A DNA stretch of 64,000 nucleotides from Kribbella sandramycini (GTDB lineage: Bacteria; Actinomycetota; Actinomycetes; Propionibacteriales; Kribbellaceae). The stretch spans positions 558,001 to 622,000 of the forward strand of contig NZ_JABJRC010000001.1 in the NCBI RefSeq assembly GCF_013131805.1, written 5' to 3'. Shown here piece after piece: positions 48,329-58,768 of the stretch (position 1 is its first letter; the number at the start of each line of letters is the position of its first letter). Below the pieces are notes generated by a model, which did not search any database, was not told the DNA's origin, and saw only the letters and a list, made by a program, of their open reading frames with translations. The position numbers and the translations under genes are program-made.

Positions 48329-51300
48329 CTACGGGCGCAGCCACTCCGGCTCGGGCAACCGGCCGCGATCGAGCCGGCCGTTGTCGTCCAGCGGCAGCTC
48401 CTCGATCGGGATCAGGTCCGCCGGGACGAGATAGATCGGCAGCTCCTTGCCCAGGTCGAGCATCAGCCGGGCCAGGACGGCCGGGTCGCTGTCCTCCAGG
48501 ACGACGTACCCGATCAGGCAGGTGTCGCCGGCCGGGTCGTTGTTCGCGACAACGACCGCGTCGATCACGCCGGGCTGGTCGGCCAGCACGTGCTCGGTCT
48601 CCCCCGGCTCCACCCGGTGGCCGCGGATCTTCACCTGATCGTCGGCGCGGCCCAGGTACTCCAGCGTGCCGTCCGGCCGCCAGCGGCCCAGATCGCGGGT
48701 GCGGTAGAGCCGGCCGCCCGGGTGCACCGGGTCCGGCACGAACATCAGCTCGGTCTCCTCGGGCCGCCCGAGGTAGCCCTGGGCAACGGCCGCGCCGCCG
48801 AGGTGGATCTCGCCGACCCCGCCGACCGGCACCGGACGCAGCGCCTGGTCGAGCAGCCGGACGGCGACGCCGTCCACCGGGCGGCCGATCGACGGCCGGT
48901 CCTCGGCCGGGTCGACCTCGTGGATCGTGGTCACGATCGACGCCTCGACCGGGCCGTACTCGTTGAACAACCGGCAGTCCGGATGCGCGTCGAGGAACTC
49001 GCGGACCTTGTGCGTCAGCACCATCGCCTCGCCGCCCGCGACGATCTCCCGCAGGGCGGGCAGCTCGGGCAGCCGGCGCATCGTGGCGAGCAGCGCGGTG
49101 AGCGGGCTGAAGGTCATGAAGAGCCGCTCGACCTGGTGATCGCGGAGCGCGGCGATCACGGCGTCCGGGTCGTAACGGTCGTCCTCGCCGATCAGCACGA
49201 GGCCGGCGCCGGACGCGAGCGCGGTGAACATCTCCTGAACGTGGACGTCGAAGCCGAACGACGTCCACTGCAAGGTGCGCAGGGAGCTACGCGTCCGCAG
49301 GTAGTGCCGGACGAGGTTGACCGGGCCGCGATGCGGGACCAGGACGCCCTTCGGGTTGCCGTTCGAGCCGGAGATGTAGATGCAGTAGGCGATGTCGTCG
49401 GCCGCGGCCTGAACGGGCGGCGCCTGCCGGGCCCGCGGATCGCCGTCGACTGCGGCGACCGGGACGAGCGTCAGGCCGAGCCGGTCCGCGAGCGCGGCGT
49501 CGTCGCCGACCAGGGCGACGGCGGCGGCGTCGTTCACCATGAACGCCCAGCGCGACTCGGGGACGCCCGGATCCAGCGGCAGGTACGCCGCGCCGGACTT
49601 CAGGACGGCGAGGACCGCGACGACCAGCTCGGTCCCGCGGGCCACCCGGATCGCGACGATCTGGCCGGGTTTGACGCCGAGATCGGCGAGCTGCCAGGCG
49701 ACGGCGTTCGCCCGGCGGTCGAGCTCGGCGTACGTGAGCTCACGGTTGCCCTGGGCAAGCGCGACGGCGTCCGGCGTCCGGGCGACCTGCTGCTCGAAGA
49801 GCGTGTGCAGGCCACTCAGCTCACCGGCGACGACGGCATCGCGGCGGCTGCGGCCGATCGGGCCGACGGGCTCGAGGTCGCCTTCGAGCCGGCGGAGTGC
49901 CTCCAGGTCGGAGGCGATCGGCTGCATCAGCTGGGGCAGCCGGAGGCGGGGCTCGTTGGTTGCCCTGTGCAACACGGCCTGCAGGTAGTTGAGCAGCCGG
50001 TCGATCGTTGCCCGATGCAACAGGCCTTCGCGGTAGTCCGCCGTACAGGTGATGCCGGCGCCGTGGTGGGTCAGGCGCAGGCGCAGGTCGAGCGGCTCGG
50101 GGAGCTCGTCGTCGCCGTCCTCGAACTCGACCAGGACCTGGAAGAGCGGGTCGCGCTCCAGGATCGCGAGGTCGGTGCCGGCGTGCTCGAACGCGCCGGT
50201 CGTGACATCGCGCACGCGGTGTGCCAGCTCACCCAGATCGGGCTCACCGGACAGGTCGATCCGGATCGGCAGCGCGCGGCGCGGGGCCGCGGAGGTGTCG
50301 CCCTGCGGGCGGATCAGGGCCGATCCGATCGTGACGTCGTCCTGGGCGGCGAACCGGCCGAGGACCGTGCCGACGGCGGCCAGCATCGTCATCAGCGGGC
50401 TGACCTTGCGCTCGCGGCTGAAGACGAAGACCTCGTCGCCGAGCTCGTCGGTCAGCTCCAGTTTCACCGACGCGACCTTGCCGGTGCGGACGCCGTCCGC
50501 CGGGAGCACCAGCGGCTCGGCGCCGGCCAGCGCGACCTGCCAGTACCCGAGGTCGCGGCGCCAGCCCGCGACCGACGGAGCGACCTCCTGCTCGACGACC
50601 ACCCGCCGCAGCTCACGCTCCCGCGGATCCTCGTCGACCAGCCCAGGCAACTCGTCATCCGGCACGTCGACCACAGCCACCGGCGCACCAGGATCGTCGA
50701 TCATGTCGTCGGCAGCCTGGTCACCCTCAGGCATTTCATTGCCCTCGGCTACTTCTTCGTCCACAGGTACTGCCGGTTGCGTCGTCTGCACCTCGTTCAG
50801 CAGCGCGAGCTGCTCGCTCATCAGCTTGGTGACACCCTCGACGAGCTGACCCGCAACGCGCAACTGCTGCGACATCAGCGCAGCCATCCCACTCCCCGGC
50901 AGCTCGGCCGCACCCGTCGCGGCAGCAGCCTCGTCGACCTTCGCCGCCAGCTCCGCCAACCCAGAGCCGAGCACCGCGAGCGCCGTCCGCGGATCGTCCG
51001 TGTCGACGCCGACCTCAGCCACCGCCAGCTCGACGACCGGCACCGAAACCGCTTCCACCACAGGAGTTTCCGGCTCTTCGTTGCTCTCCGCAACTTCTTC
51101 TTCGGCGTCCGCGCGCGCGGTCTGGACGGCAACCGCGGTGGCCAGCTTGTGCGGCGTGGTGAATGCGCCGAACAGCTCACCCGGCGTCAGCTCGACGGTG
51201 AACCGCTCGTTGATCTGGTCGATCACCGGGGCCATCGACTCCGGCGTCGCACCCAGCTCGGCGAACGTGTGGTCGACGGTCAGGTCGTACGGGTCGAGCC

Positions 51301-54300
51301 GCAGCTCTTCACAGGTGAGGTCGAGGACGGCGTCCAGCGCGTCGCGGTAGCGCTCGGCGGACACCTCGTCACCCGACAGCGACCCGGCCTGGGCCAGGTA
51401 GTCGGCGTCGACCGAGTGCGTCTCGGCCGGGAGCGCGAACGGCGACTCCTCGTCGAGCTGCTCGTCGGCCGTCTCGATCTCGGCGACCTCAGCCGGCGGA
51501 TCCAGCGGGATCCGCTTCACCGCGGCCGTCGACCCGACGGCCTGCGCCCGGGCGGCGCGCTCGAACGCACTCACCTGACTGCGGCCCTCGGGCGCCGCGG
51601 CCGTCGTCGCGGCCGGAGTCTCGATCGAGTGGTGCACCCGGCGGAACGGGTACGTCGGCAGCGGGACGCGACCGCTGAACGCGTACACCTTCGACCAGTT
51701 GATCTCCTGGCCCTGCTCGTAGAGCTCGGCCAGACCGTTCATGGTGGCGAGCACCGGATCCTGCCCGAGGCGCTGGGCCGGGATCCACGTGCTGTTCGGG
51801 GCGATGCGGCGCCCGGCCGGGCTGAGGACGGCGTCCGGGCCGAGCTCCAGGAAGCGGCGGCACCCGGCCGCGGTGACGGCCTCGACGGCGTCGCCGAACA
51901 GGACCGGCTGGCGCAGCTGGCCGACCAGATACTCACTGTCGAGAACCGTGCCGGACTCCAGCAGCTCACCCGACCAGCTCGACACCATCGGCGTCCGCAG
52001 CGGTTTCAGCGTGATCCCGCGGACGATCTCCGCGAAATCGGACAGGATCGGCTCGACCAGCGAGCTGTGGAACGCGCGATCGACGTCCAGTCGCTGGTAG
52101 GCGACCTGCAGCTGGTCGAGCTGCGCGGCCAACTGCCCGACGATCACCTCGGAGCCGCTCAGCACATAAGACTGCGGACCGTTGCCGGCGGCAATCTCCA
52201 CACCGGAGGTGCGGGCCAGCTCGCGGACGCGATCGGCGTCGGCGCGTACCGAGACCATCGCGCCGGGCGCCGTCCCGCGCTGCATCAGCTCGCCGCGCTT
52301 GGCGGTCAGGCGGACGCCGTCCGCCGGCGAGAGGGCCTCGGCGACGCAGAGCGCGGCGTACTCGCCGACGCTGTGGCCGACGACGAGCGCGGGCTGGACG
52401 CCGAACGACTGCCAGAGCCGGGCGAGCGCGAGCTCGAATGCGAACAGCGCGGGCTGCGCGGTCTCGGTCGGCCAGACGCCGTCGGAGCCGGCTGGGGTGA
52501 GCAGCAGTTCGAGCAGGCTGCCGCCGGTCTCCTCGGCGTACACGCGGTCGCACTCGTCGAGGACGGACCGGAAGACCGGAAAGCGGGCCGCGAGCCCGGC
52601 GGCCATACCGCGGCGGGCCGCGCCCTGGCCGGTGAAGGCGTAGCCGAGCGCGCCGGGGCCGCCGCGCGGGGCCTCGGTCGCCTGCGCCGAGCCGAGTGCG
52701 TCGACGAGCTCGGCCTCGGTGCCGCCCGCGACGGCGATGCGGTGCCGATGCGCGGACCGGCCGAGCGCCGTCGTACCGGCGAGGTCGATCAGGCGATGGC
52801 CGGTGCCGTGGCCGAGGTCGGTGCGGTACAGCTCGACCAGGTCGGTCAGCGCGTCGGGGTCGGGGGCCGAGAGCGGGAGGACGACGGGGCCGTCGTCACC
52901 GCGGCGGACCTGGCGCGGGGGCTCTTCGAGGATGACGTGGGCGTTCGTCCCGCCTTCGTCGAGGGCGCTGACGCCGGCCCGCAGCGTCGTACCGGACTCC
53001 CAGTCGCGGGCCTTGGTGCCGATCGTGAACGGGCTGCCGTCGAGGCCGAGCTCCGGGTTCGGCTTGCGGTAGTTGATCGTCGGGACCAGCATCCGGTGCT
53101 GGAGCATCAGGATCGTCTTGATCAGGCCGGCCATCCCGGCGGCGCTGTCCAGGTGGCCGATATTCGGCTTCACCGAGCCGATCGTGCAGAAACCGACCTT
53201 GTCGGTGTGCCGGCGCAGCGCCGCCGACAGCGCGCGCACCTCGGCGGCGTCGGCCGGGCCGCTGCCGATCGCGTTCGCCTCCAGGTAGCTGAGCGACTCG
53301 GCCGCGAACCCGGCGCGCTGCAACGCGCGCTCGATCAGATCGGCCTGATTGCCGCCCGGGGCGTCCTCGCTGCTGACGGCGGTGCCGCGGATGACGGCGT
53401 ACACGGTGTCGCCGTCCGCGACGGCCTGGTCGAGGCGCTTGAGCAGGACGGCGGCGACGCCGTTCCCACCCACGGTGCCGTCGGCGGCCGCGTCGAACGC
53501 GCGCGCATGACCGGACGGCGAGAGCACCTCGCTCGGCTCCGGACCCGTTGCCTGCGGCACCTGCACGGCGGCGGCGCCGGCCAGCGCGAGGTCGGCGTCA
53601 CCGGAGCGCAGCGCCTGGCAAGCCAGATGGACGGCGACCAGCGACGACGACCACGCCGACTGGACGCCGATGGCCGGGCCGGTCAGCCCGAGCCGGTACG
53701 CCACCCGGGCCGCGAGCGAATCGCGGGGCTGCGGCCGGCGCCCGTACAGGTTCATCCCCGAGCCCGCGAACACGCCGACCCGATTCGTCGTACCGCCGTA
53801 CCCGCCGTGCTCGAGCGCCTGGTGGCACACCTCGAGGAACAACCGCTGCGCCGGGTCCATCAACTCGGCCTCGCGGTCACTCAACCCGAAGAACTTCGCA
53901 TCGAACGACTCCACGTCGTCCAGCACCCCACCGGCCGGCCCCACACTCTCGACCCCGCCGACCAGGTTGTCCCAGAACACCTCCAGCGTCTCCGCCCCCG
54001 GGAACCGCCCAGCCAGCCCCACCACAGCAACCCCGTCAACAGCCCCCTTCCCACCCCGCCCCGCCTGCCCCGCAACCTTCCCACCCGGCTCAGCCACCAG
54101 CGCCCCCACCGCCGCCAGCCCCCGCCCAACCGCCCCCGCAACCTTCGCCTGCTCCTCCGAGCCGGCAGCAGCCAGCTCGACCTCGGCGTCCGGCGCCCCA
54201 TCCGCAACCACGGGCTGGGCGGCGGACGCCGCAACATCCCCGTCGACCGACTTCGCCTGCGTCTCCAGGGACGGCTCGCTCGACGACTCCTCCGCCGGCG

Positions 54301-57300
54301 CGGACGCACCTGCCTCGGACTGCTCGACGGCAGCCTCTCCAACCTCAGCTACCTCAGGCCCGACAACGCCAGCCGCCTCGGCATCGACCAGCTCGCTGGC
54401 AGCCTGCTCGGGATCCACCGGCTCGTCGAAAGACTCAGGCTCCCCGACCTCAGGCTGCTCCACCTGAGCATCCGAGCCGACAACCGCCTCCGGCTCAACA
54501 GCCCGCTCCTCCGCAGCAGCCGGCTCCACGGACTCAGGCCGCTCAACGGCGACCTCCGCGACCTCGACACCTTCGGACCGGGCGGCGACAGCAGCCGCCG
54601 CGACCTCGGCCGGCCGTACGCCCTCCAGCCCCACCGCGAGCTCGACTGCCTCGGCCTGAGCGACGGCCGGTGCCGCGACCGGCTGTACGCCGTCCAAGCC
54701 AACAGATTCCGGCCGCTCCACAAGCGCAGGCTCGACTGCCTCGGACTCGTCGGCGACGAATGCTGCAACCTCACCCGCCTCCGCCGGATCCGCCTGCTCA
54801 CCTGAGGCTGCGGACGACTCGGCTGTCGCCTCATCCGCGAGAGCGGGCTCGACTGCCTCGGCCTGAGCGACAGCCGGTGTCGCGACCTCGACCGACTCGG
54901 AGACGACGTCCGCACCCACGGACTCCAACTGCTCCGCAGGGCCAGCCTCGACTGCCTCGGCCTGGACGGCGGCCGGAGCCTCAGGCTCGTCCGTCCCGGG
55001 CGGGAGCTCAGCGTTCGCGGCTTTCGCCGGCGTCTCGTCGGCGGCGGTTGCCGCAACCTCGCCCGCCTCTGCCGGGGTCCCCTGCGCGTCTGAGGCTACG
55101 GACGACTCGGCTGTCGCCTCATCCGCGAGAGCGGGCTCGACTGCTTCGGCCTGGACGGCGGCCGGAGCCTCAGGCTCGTCCGTCCCGGGCGGGAGCTCAG
55201 CGTTCGGCGCTTTGGCCAAAGTCTCGTCGGCGGCGGGTGCCGCAACCTCGCCCGCCTCTGCCGGGATCCCCTGCGCGCCTGAGGCTGCGGACGACTCGGC
55301 TGTCGGCTGCTCCGCGAGAGCTGGCTCGCCTGCTTCGGACTGGGCAGCGGCGGGTACGGCGACCTCGGCCGCCTCGGCCGGGTCCGCATGCGCGTCTAGG
55401 GCCCCGGACGGCTCGGCTGCCGGCTGCGCCGCGGGCTCGGCCGCGGCGACGTCCTCGGCGTCCGACTCCGGGGCGGCGGCCGACTCGTCTGTGTGAGCAG
55501 GCTGCGCGACCTCGACCGGCTCGACCCGAGCGACCGGGACCTCGACTGGCTGCGGCTCGACGGCCGGTTCCTCCGCGGCACCCGGGTCTGCGGGCTCGGA
55601 CTGCTCGGCGTCCGGCTCCGGGACGGCGGCCGGCTCGGGTGCGGTCGGATGGGTGACGCTGGTGGACGAGAGCTCGGTGTCTGGGCCTGTTGTTGAGGTC
55701 TCGTCGGCGGCGGCTGGTACGACCTTGTCCGGCTCGGCCGGGGTCGCCTGCGCGGTCGGCTCGGCTGCCGGGTGCTCCGCGAGAGCGGGCTCGGCTGCGT
55801 CTGACTGGGCGGCGGTGGATGCTGCGTCCTCGTCCGGCTCAGCCGGGGACACCTGCGCGGCAGGCTCGACTCTCGGCTGCTCCGCTCGCGTCGGCTCGGC
55901 TGATGCGGGCTGGTCGACGGCCGGGTCGGCGTCCTCGGTCAGCTCAACAGGTGTGGGCTGCTCGGCGACGGCAGGTGCTGCGCCGTCGGCTGAGTCGACG
56001 GCGGCGTTCGGGACTGCGGGTGCGGGTGTTTCGGGCTGCTCGGCAGCGGGCGCGCCCGCCTCGGACGAGAGCTCGGGGTTTGAGGTTTCGGCTGGGGTCT
56101 CGTCGGCGCCCGCGGGTGCTGCGTCCTCGTCCGGCTCAGCCGGGGTCGTCTGCGCGGCCGGCTCGGCGGTCGGCTGCTCCGCGCGGGCGGGCTCGGGCGA
56201 TGCGGGCTGCTCGACGGCGGCGTCGGCGTCCTCGGTCGGCTCGGCGGCGGTGGGCTGCTCCTCGGCGTCCACCTGCGCCGAGTCCGCCTGCGCGGCCGGG
56301 TGTTCGGCCGTCGCGGCGGGACTCTCTGCAGGCTGGGGCTGGACGGCGATGGCTGCTGCGACCTCGTCGGACTCGACCGGGGTCGACTGCGTGGCGGGCT
56401 CGGCGGTCGGCTGCTCCGCGGCAGGAGTGTCCACTGCGTCGGGATGCTGGGCGGCTGCTGACGTCTCGTCGGCGGCGGGTGCTGCGACGTCGTCCGTCTC
56501 AGCCGGGGTCACCTGCGTGGCCGGCTCGGATGTCGGCTGCTCCGCGGCGGGAGTCTCCGCTGCCTCGGAATGCTCGGCGGCAGCGGGTGCCTCGGGTTCG
56601 TCTGACTCGACCGGGGTCGGCTGCGTGGCGGGCTCGGATGTCGGCTGCTCCGCGGCGGCAGGAGTCTCCGATGCCTCGGGGTGCTCGGCGGCTGGTGAGG
56701 TGTCGTCGGCGGCGGGTGCCTCGGGCTGATCTGGCTCGGCCGGGGTCGTCTGGGCGGTGGGCTCAGGCGTCAGCTCGGTGTCGGGGTTGGGTGGGGTTAG
56801 GAGTTGGGTGGGGCGTTGGGGTGGGGTGGGGATGGAGTTGGCGAGGGTGCGTTGCCAGGCGAGGCGGATGACGGGGAGTTCGGTGGTGCGTTCGGTGGGG
56901 TCTTCGTCGGAGGGGGTGGTTTGGGTGTGGGCGGTGGCTGATTCGGGGCCTTGGCCGGTCGGGCCGGAGAAGGGGGTGGCGCCGGCGGGTTCGATGTGGG
57001 GGTGGGGCGGGGTTTCGAGGGTGCCGTCGAGCCAGCGTTGTTTGAGGAGGGGGCGGAGGACCTTGCCGCCGGGGGTGGTGGGGAAGTCGCGGCGCGGCAC
57101 GCCGACGACCTCGGCGGCCAGCTGGAGGCGGGACTGGATGAGCGAGCGGATCGCCTGGTCCATGCCGGGGACGGAGTCGGGGGTCAGGGCGTAGAAGACG
57201 ACGAGGCGGTCGGTGCCGGCTTCGGTGTCGGCGACGCCGCAGGCGGCGACCAGGCCGTGTTCGGCGCCGACGACGGTCGCGGCGACGGCTTCGATGTCGT

Positions 57301-58768
57301 GGGCGTAGTAGAGCTTGCCGCTCATGATGATGCGTTCGCTGTCGCGGCCGGTGATGACGACCTGGCCGCCGGTGATGAAGCCCTGGTCGCCCGTGGCGAG
57401 CCACTTGCGGGCCGGCCAGTTGCCGACGGGGAACGCCGTCCGGTCGGCTTCGAGGTTGCCCAGGTAGCCGGGGGTGACGCGGGCCGAGGCGACCTGCAGC
57501 TGGCCGATCCGGCCTTCGGGCAGGACGGCGCCGTTCGGGGCGACGATCCGCACCGTCGTACCGGGGGCGGGCGCGCCGACCGAGACCAGGCTGAGGACGC
57601 CGGGCGCCTCCGTCCGCGGTTTGCCGGGGCGCGCGACCGCGACCTTGCCGCTGGACGGGCGCTGGTCGACCCACTCGACGACGCCGGTCGGTGGGACGCG
57701 GACGCGATGGACGTTCGGCGTCAGGCCCGGCCGGGCGAAGGTGATCCCGGTGACCGTCTCGGTCATCCCCCAGGCCGCGACGAACGTCTCCGGTACGACG
57801 CCGAAGCGGTTGGTCAGCCGGAGGAACTCCGACATCACCGGCACGGTGATCTGCTCACCGCCGCTGACCAGACTGCGCAGCGCGGACAGATCCCAGTGCC
57901 GATCCGGCTCCCCCGCGATCGCCTGCGTCGCGAGCCGGTAGCCGAAGTTCGGCGACCAGGAGTGGTTGACGCGGTGCTGGTCCATCAGGTCGAGCCAGCG
58001 CAGCGGGTCGTCGAGCACCCAGCGGGTGTTCACGTGGATGTTCGTGCAGCCGGTGAACACGGGCAGCAGATGGTAGAGCAGGAACGCGCCGCTCTGGTCG
58101 AGCGGCAGCCAGTTCAGCGTGGTCTGCCCGGGGCGGACCGGCAGCATCGCCGGCGTACCGGCGGCGAACTCGACCAGCCCGCGGTGCGTGAGCTGGACGA
58201 TCTTCGGCGCGCCCGTCGTCCCCGAGGAGAGCATCAGGACGGCGACGTCGTCCGCGGCCGGGCGGTGGAACTCGTTGGTCGGCTCGTGCCCAGCCAGCGC
58301 ATCCGGGTCGAGGACCGGGAGACCGAGGTCGTCGGGCAGGTCGGAGGGCCGGCCGATCAGCACCGTCCAGCCGAGCAGGTCGGTGACGGTGCGCAGCCGC
58401 TCGCGGCCGGACTCCGTACGGTCGCCCTCGAGCGAGGGGGCCATCAGCAGCGGCCGGATGCCGCCGAGCGTGCAGGCCCAGAATGCGGCGAAGAACCCGA
58501 CCGGCTCGGTGCAGTGCACGACCGCGGGGTCGCCGGCGCGGACGCCGTTCGCGCGCAGGCCGGCCAGGATCCGGGCGGCCAGCTCGAGCAGGGTCGGGAA
58601 GTCGAGTTTGGTCTCGCGCCCGTCCGGGCCGATCTCGACCACCCCCGCGGCGCCGAAATCGCGGGCCGCGCGCAGCAGCGCGCTGGGCAGGTCGCGCGGG
58701 TAGCCCGCGGGAATCATCAACGCCGGCCCGGTGCTGATCGCGGGCCGGTCCGCACTGCTCCTCACCAC
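48329..58768 (-). CDS. PKS/NRPS-like megasynthase with degenerate catalytic sites
   Basis: One open frame of 3479 codons (GTG start; ATG at codon 18 is possible). Domains: acyl-AMP ligase about 1-590 (LSSGTTGAPKIV, GMTETV, Lys569 in TTPGGKVLR); Ala/Pro/Glu/Thr repeats about 590-1577; ketosynthase 1578-1950; acyltransferase 2040-2380 (GHSVGEY, Ser2133; AFHS suggests malonyl-CoA); carrier 2470-2555; C-terminal half of a condensation domain about 2735-2930; adenylation domain about 2990-3479. The KS active-site Cys is Trp1706 (SAWSSSL) and the first His is Asn1832, with only His1872 kept. The carrier Ser is Pro2509 (LGATP). The condensation domain lacks HHxxxDG. The A3 Thr is Asn and the A10 Lys is Arg3465. 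No final carrier or thioesterase, and no biosynthetic neighbours. Confidence 0.9.
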   Translation of the reverse strand: MVRSSADRPAISTGPALMIPAGYPRDLPSALLRAARDFGAAGVVEIGPDGRETKLDFPTLLELAARILAGLRANGVRAGDPAVVHCTEPVGFFAAFWACTLGGIRPLLMAPSLEGDRTESGRERLRTVTDLLGWTVLIGRPSDLPDDLGLPVLDPDALAGHEPTNEFHRPAADDVAVLMLSSGTTGAPKIVQLTHRGLVEFAAGTPAMLPVRPGQTTLNWLPLDQSGAFLLYHLLPVFTGCTNIHVNTRWVLDDPLRWLDLMDQHRVNHSWSPNFGYRLATQAIAGEPDRHWDLSALRSLVSGGEQITVPVMSEFLRLTNRFGVVPETFVAAWGMTETVTGITFARPGLTPNVHRVRVPPTGVVEWVDQRPSSGKVAVARPGKPRTEAPGVLSLVSVGAPAPGTTVRIVAPNGAVLPEGRIGQLQVASARVTPGYLGNLEADRTAFPVGNWPARKWLATGDQGFITGGQVVITGRDSERIIMSGKLYYAHDIEAVAATVVGAEHGLVAACGVADTEAGTDRLVVFYALTPDSVPGMDQAIRSLIQSRLQLAAEVVGVPRRDFPTTPGGKVLRPLLKQRWLDGTLETPPHPHIEPAGATPFSGPTGQGPESATAHTQTTPSDEDPTERTTELPVIRLAWQRTLANSIPTPPQRPTQLLTPPNPDTELTPEPTAQTTPAEPDQPEAPAADDTSPAAEHPEASETPAAAEQPTSEPATQPTPVESDEPEAPAAAEHSEAAETPAAEQPTSEPATQVTPAETDDVAAPAADETSAAAQHPDAVDTPAAEQPTAEPATQSTPVESDEVAAAIAVQPQPAESPAATAEHPAAQADSAQVDAEEQPTAAEPTEDADAAVEQPASPEPARAEQPTAEPAAQTTPAEPDEDAAPAGADETPAETSNPELSSEAGAPAAEQPETPAPAVPNAAVDSADGAAPAVAEQPTPVELTEDADPAVDQPASAEPTRAEQPRVEPAAQVSPAEPDEDAASTAAQSDAAEPALAEHPAAEPTAQATPAEPDKVVPAAADETSTTGPDTELSSTSVTHPTAPEPAAVPEPDAEQSEPADPGAAEEPAVEPQPVEVPVARVEPVEVAQPAHTDESAAAPESDAEDVAAAEPAAQPAAEPSGALDAHADPAEAAEVAVPAAAQSEAGEPALAEQPTAESSAASGAQGIPAEAGEVAAPAADETLAKAPNAELPPGTDEPEAPAAVQAEAVEPALADEATAESSVASDAQGTPAEAGEVAATAADETPAKAANAELPPGTDEPEAPAAVQAEAVEAGPAEQLESVGADVVSESVEVATPAVAQAEAVEPALADEATAESSAASGEQADPAEAGEVAAFVADESEAVEPALVERPESVGLDGVQPVAAPAVAQAEAVELAVGLEGVRPAEVAAAAVAARSEGVEVAEVAVERPESVEPAAAEERAVEPEAVVGSDAQVEQPEVGEPESFDEPVDPEQAASELVDAEAAGVVGPEVAEVGEAAVEQSEAGASAPAEESSSEPSLETQAKSVDGDVAASAAQPVVADGAPDAEVELAAAGSEEQAKVAGAVGRGLAAVGALVAEPGGKVAGQAGRGGKGAVDGVAVVGLAGRFPGAETLEVFWDNLVGGVESVGPAGGVLDDVESFDAKFFGLSDREAELMDPAQRLFLEVCHQALEHGGYGGTTNRVGVFAGSGMNLYGRRPQPRDSLAARVAYRLGLTGPAIGVQSAWSSSLVAVHLACQALRSGDADLALAGAAAVQVPQATGPEPSEVLSPSGHARAFDAAADGTVGGNGVAAVLLKRLDQAVADGDTVYAVIRGTAVSSEDAPGGNQADLIERALQRAGFAAESLSYLEANAIGSGPADAAEVRALSAALRRHTDKVGFCTIGSVKPNIGHLDSAAGMAGLIKTILMLQHRMLVPTINYRKPNPELGLDGSPFTIGTKARDWESGTTLRAGVSALDEGGTNAHVILEEPPRQVRRGDDGPVVLPLSAPDPDALTDLVELYRTDLGHGTGHRLIDLAGTTALGRSAHRHRIAVAGGTEAELVDALGSAQATEAPRGGPGALGYAFTGQGAARRGMAAGLAARFPVFRSVLDECDRVYAEETGGSLLELLLTPAGSDGVWPTETAQPALFAFELALARLWQSFGVQPALVVGHSVGEYAALCVAEALSPADGVRLTAKRGELMQRGTAPGAMVSVRADADRVRELARTSGVEIAAGNGPQSYVLSGSEVIVGQLAAQLDQLQVAYQRLDVDRAFHSSLVEPILSDFAEIVRGITLKPLRTPMVSSWSGELLESGTVLDSEYLVGQLRQPVLFGDAVEAVTAAGCRRFLELGPDAVLSPAGRRIAPNSTWIPAQRLGQDPVLATMNGLAELYEQGQEINWSKVYAFSGRVPLPTYPFRRVHHSIETPAATTAAAPEGRSQVSAFERAARAQAVGSTAAVKRIPLDPPAEVAEIETADEQLDEESPFALPAETHSVDADYLAQAGSLSGDEVSAERYRDALDAVLDLTCEELRLDPYDLTVDHTFAELGATPESMAPVIDQINERFTVELTPGELFGAFTTPHKLATAVAVQTARADAEEEVAESNEEPETPVVEAVSVPVVELAVAEVGVDTDDPRTALAVLGSGLAELAAKVDEAAAATGAAELPGSGMAALMSQQLRVAGQLVEGVTKLMSEQLALLNEVQTTQPAVPVDEEVAEGNEMPEGDQAADDMIDDPGAPVAVVDVPDDELPGLVDEDPRERELRRVVVEQEVAPSVAGWRRDLGYWQVALAGAEPLVLPADGVRTGKVASVKLELTDELGDEVFVFSRERKVSPLMTMLAAVGTVLGRFAAQDDVTIGSALIRPQGDTSAAPRRALPIRIDLSGEPDLGELAHRVRDVTTGAFEHAGTDLAILERDPLFQVLVEFEDGDDELPEPLDLRLRLTHHGAGITCTADYREGLLHRATIDRLLNYLQAVLHRATNEPRLRLPQLMQPIASDLEALRRLEGDLEPVGPIGRSRRDAVVAGELSGLHTLFEQQVARTPDAVALAQGNRELTYAELDRRANAVAWQLADLGVKPGQIVAIRVARGTELVVAVLAVLKSGAAYLPLDPGVPESRWAFMVNDAAAVALVGDDAALADRLGLTLVPVAAVDGDPRARQAPPVQAAADDIAYCIYISGSNGNPKGVLVPHRGPVNLVRHYLRTRSSLRTLQWTSFGFDVHVQEMFTALASGAGLVLIGEDDRYDPDAVIAALRDHQVERLFMTFSPLTALLATMRRLPELPALREIVAGGEAMVLTHKVREFLDAHPDCRLFNEYGPVEASIVTTIHEVDPAEDRPSIGRPVDGVAVRLLDQALRPVPVGGVGEIHLGGAAVAQGYLGRPEETELMFVPDPVHPGGRLYRTRDLGRWRPDGTLEYLGRADDQVKIRGHRVEPGETEHVLADQPGVIDAVVVANNDPAGDTCLIGYVVLEDSDPAVLARLMLDLGKELPIYLVPADLIPIEELPLDDNGRLDRGRLPEPEWLRP
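54781..55339. repeat. 189-bp tandem repeats inside the megasynthase linker
   Basis: Near-identical copies start at 54962 and 55151 (period 189 bases, 63 codons), with a partial copy at about 54781-54868. They encode Ala/Glu/Pro-rich units containing LPPGTDEPEAPA and ADEATAESS. The period keeps the frame, so copy number can change without breaking the gene. Shorter related units fill most of the linker from about 54050 to 57000. Confidence 0.8.

Noticed and set aside
48083..54805. Very long plus-strand open frame opposite the megasynthase-like gene
   Set aside because: It is the antisense shadow of a GC-rich repetitive gene, is Arg/Gln/Asp-rich without any domain, and crosses the hairpin cluster.
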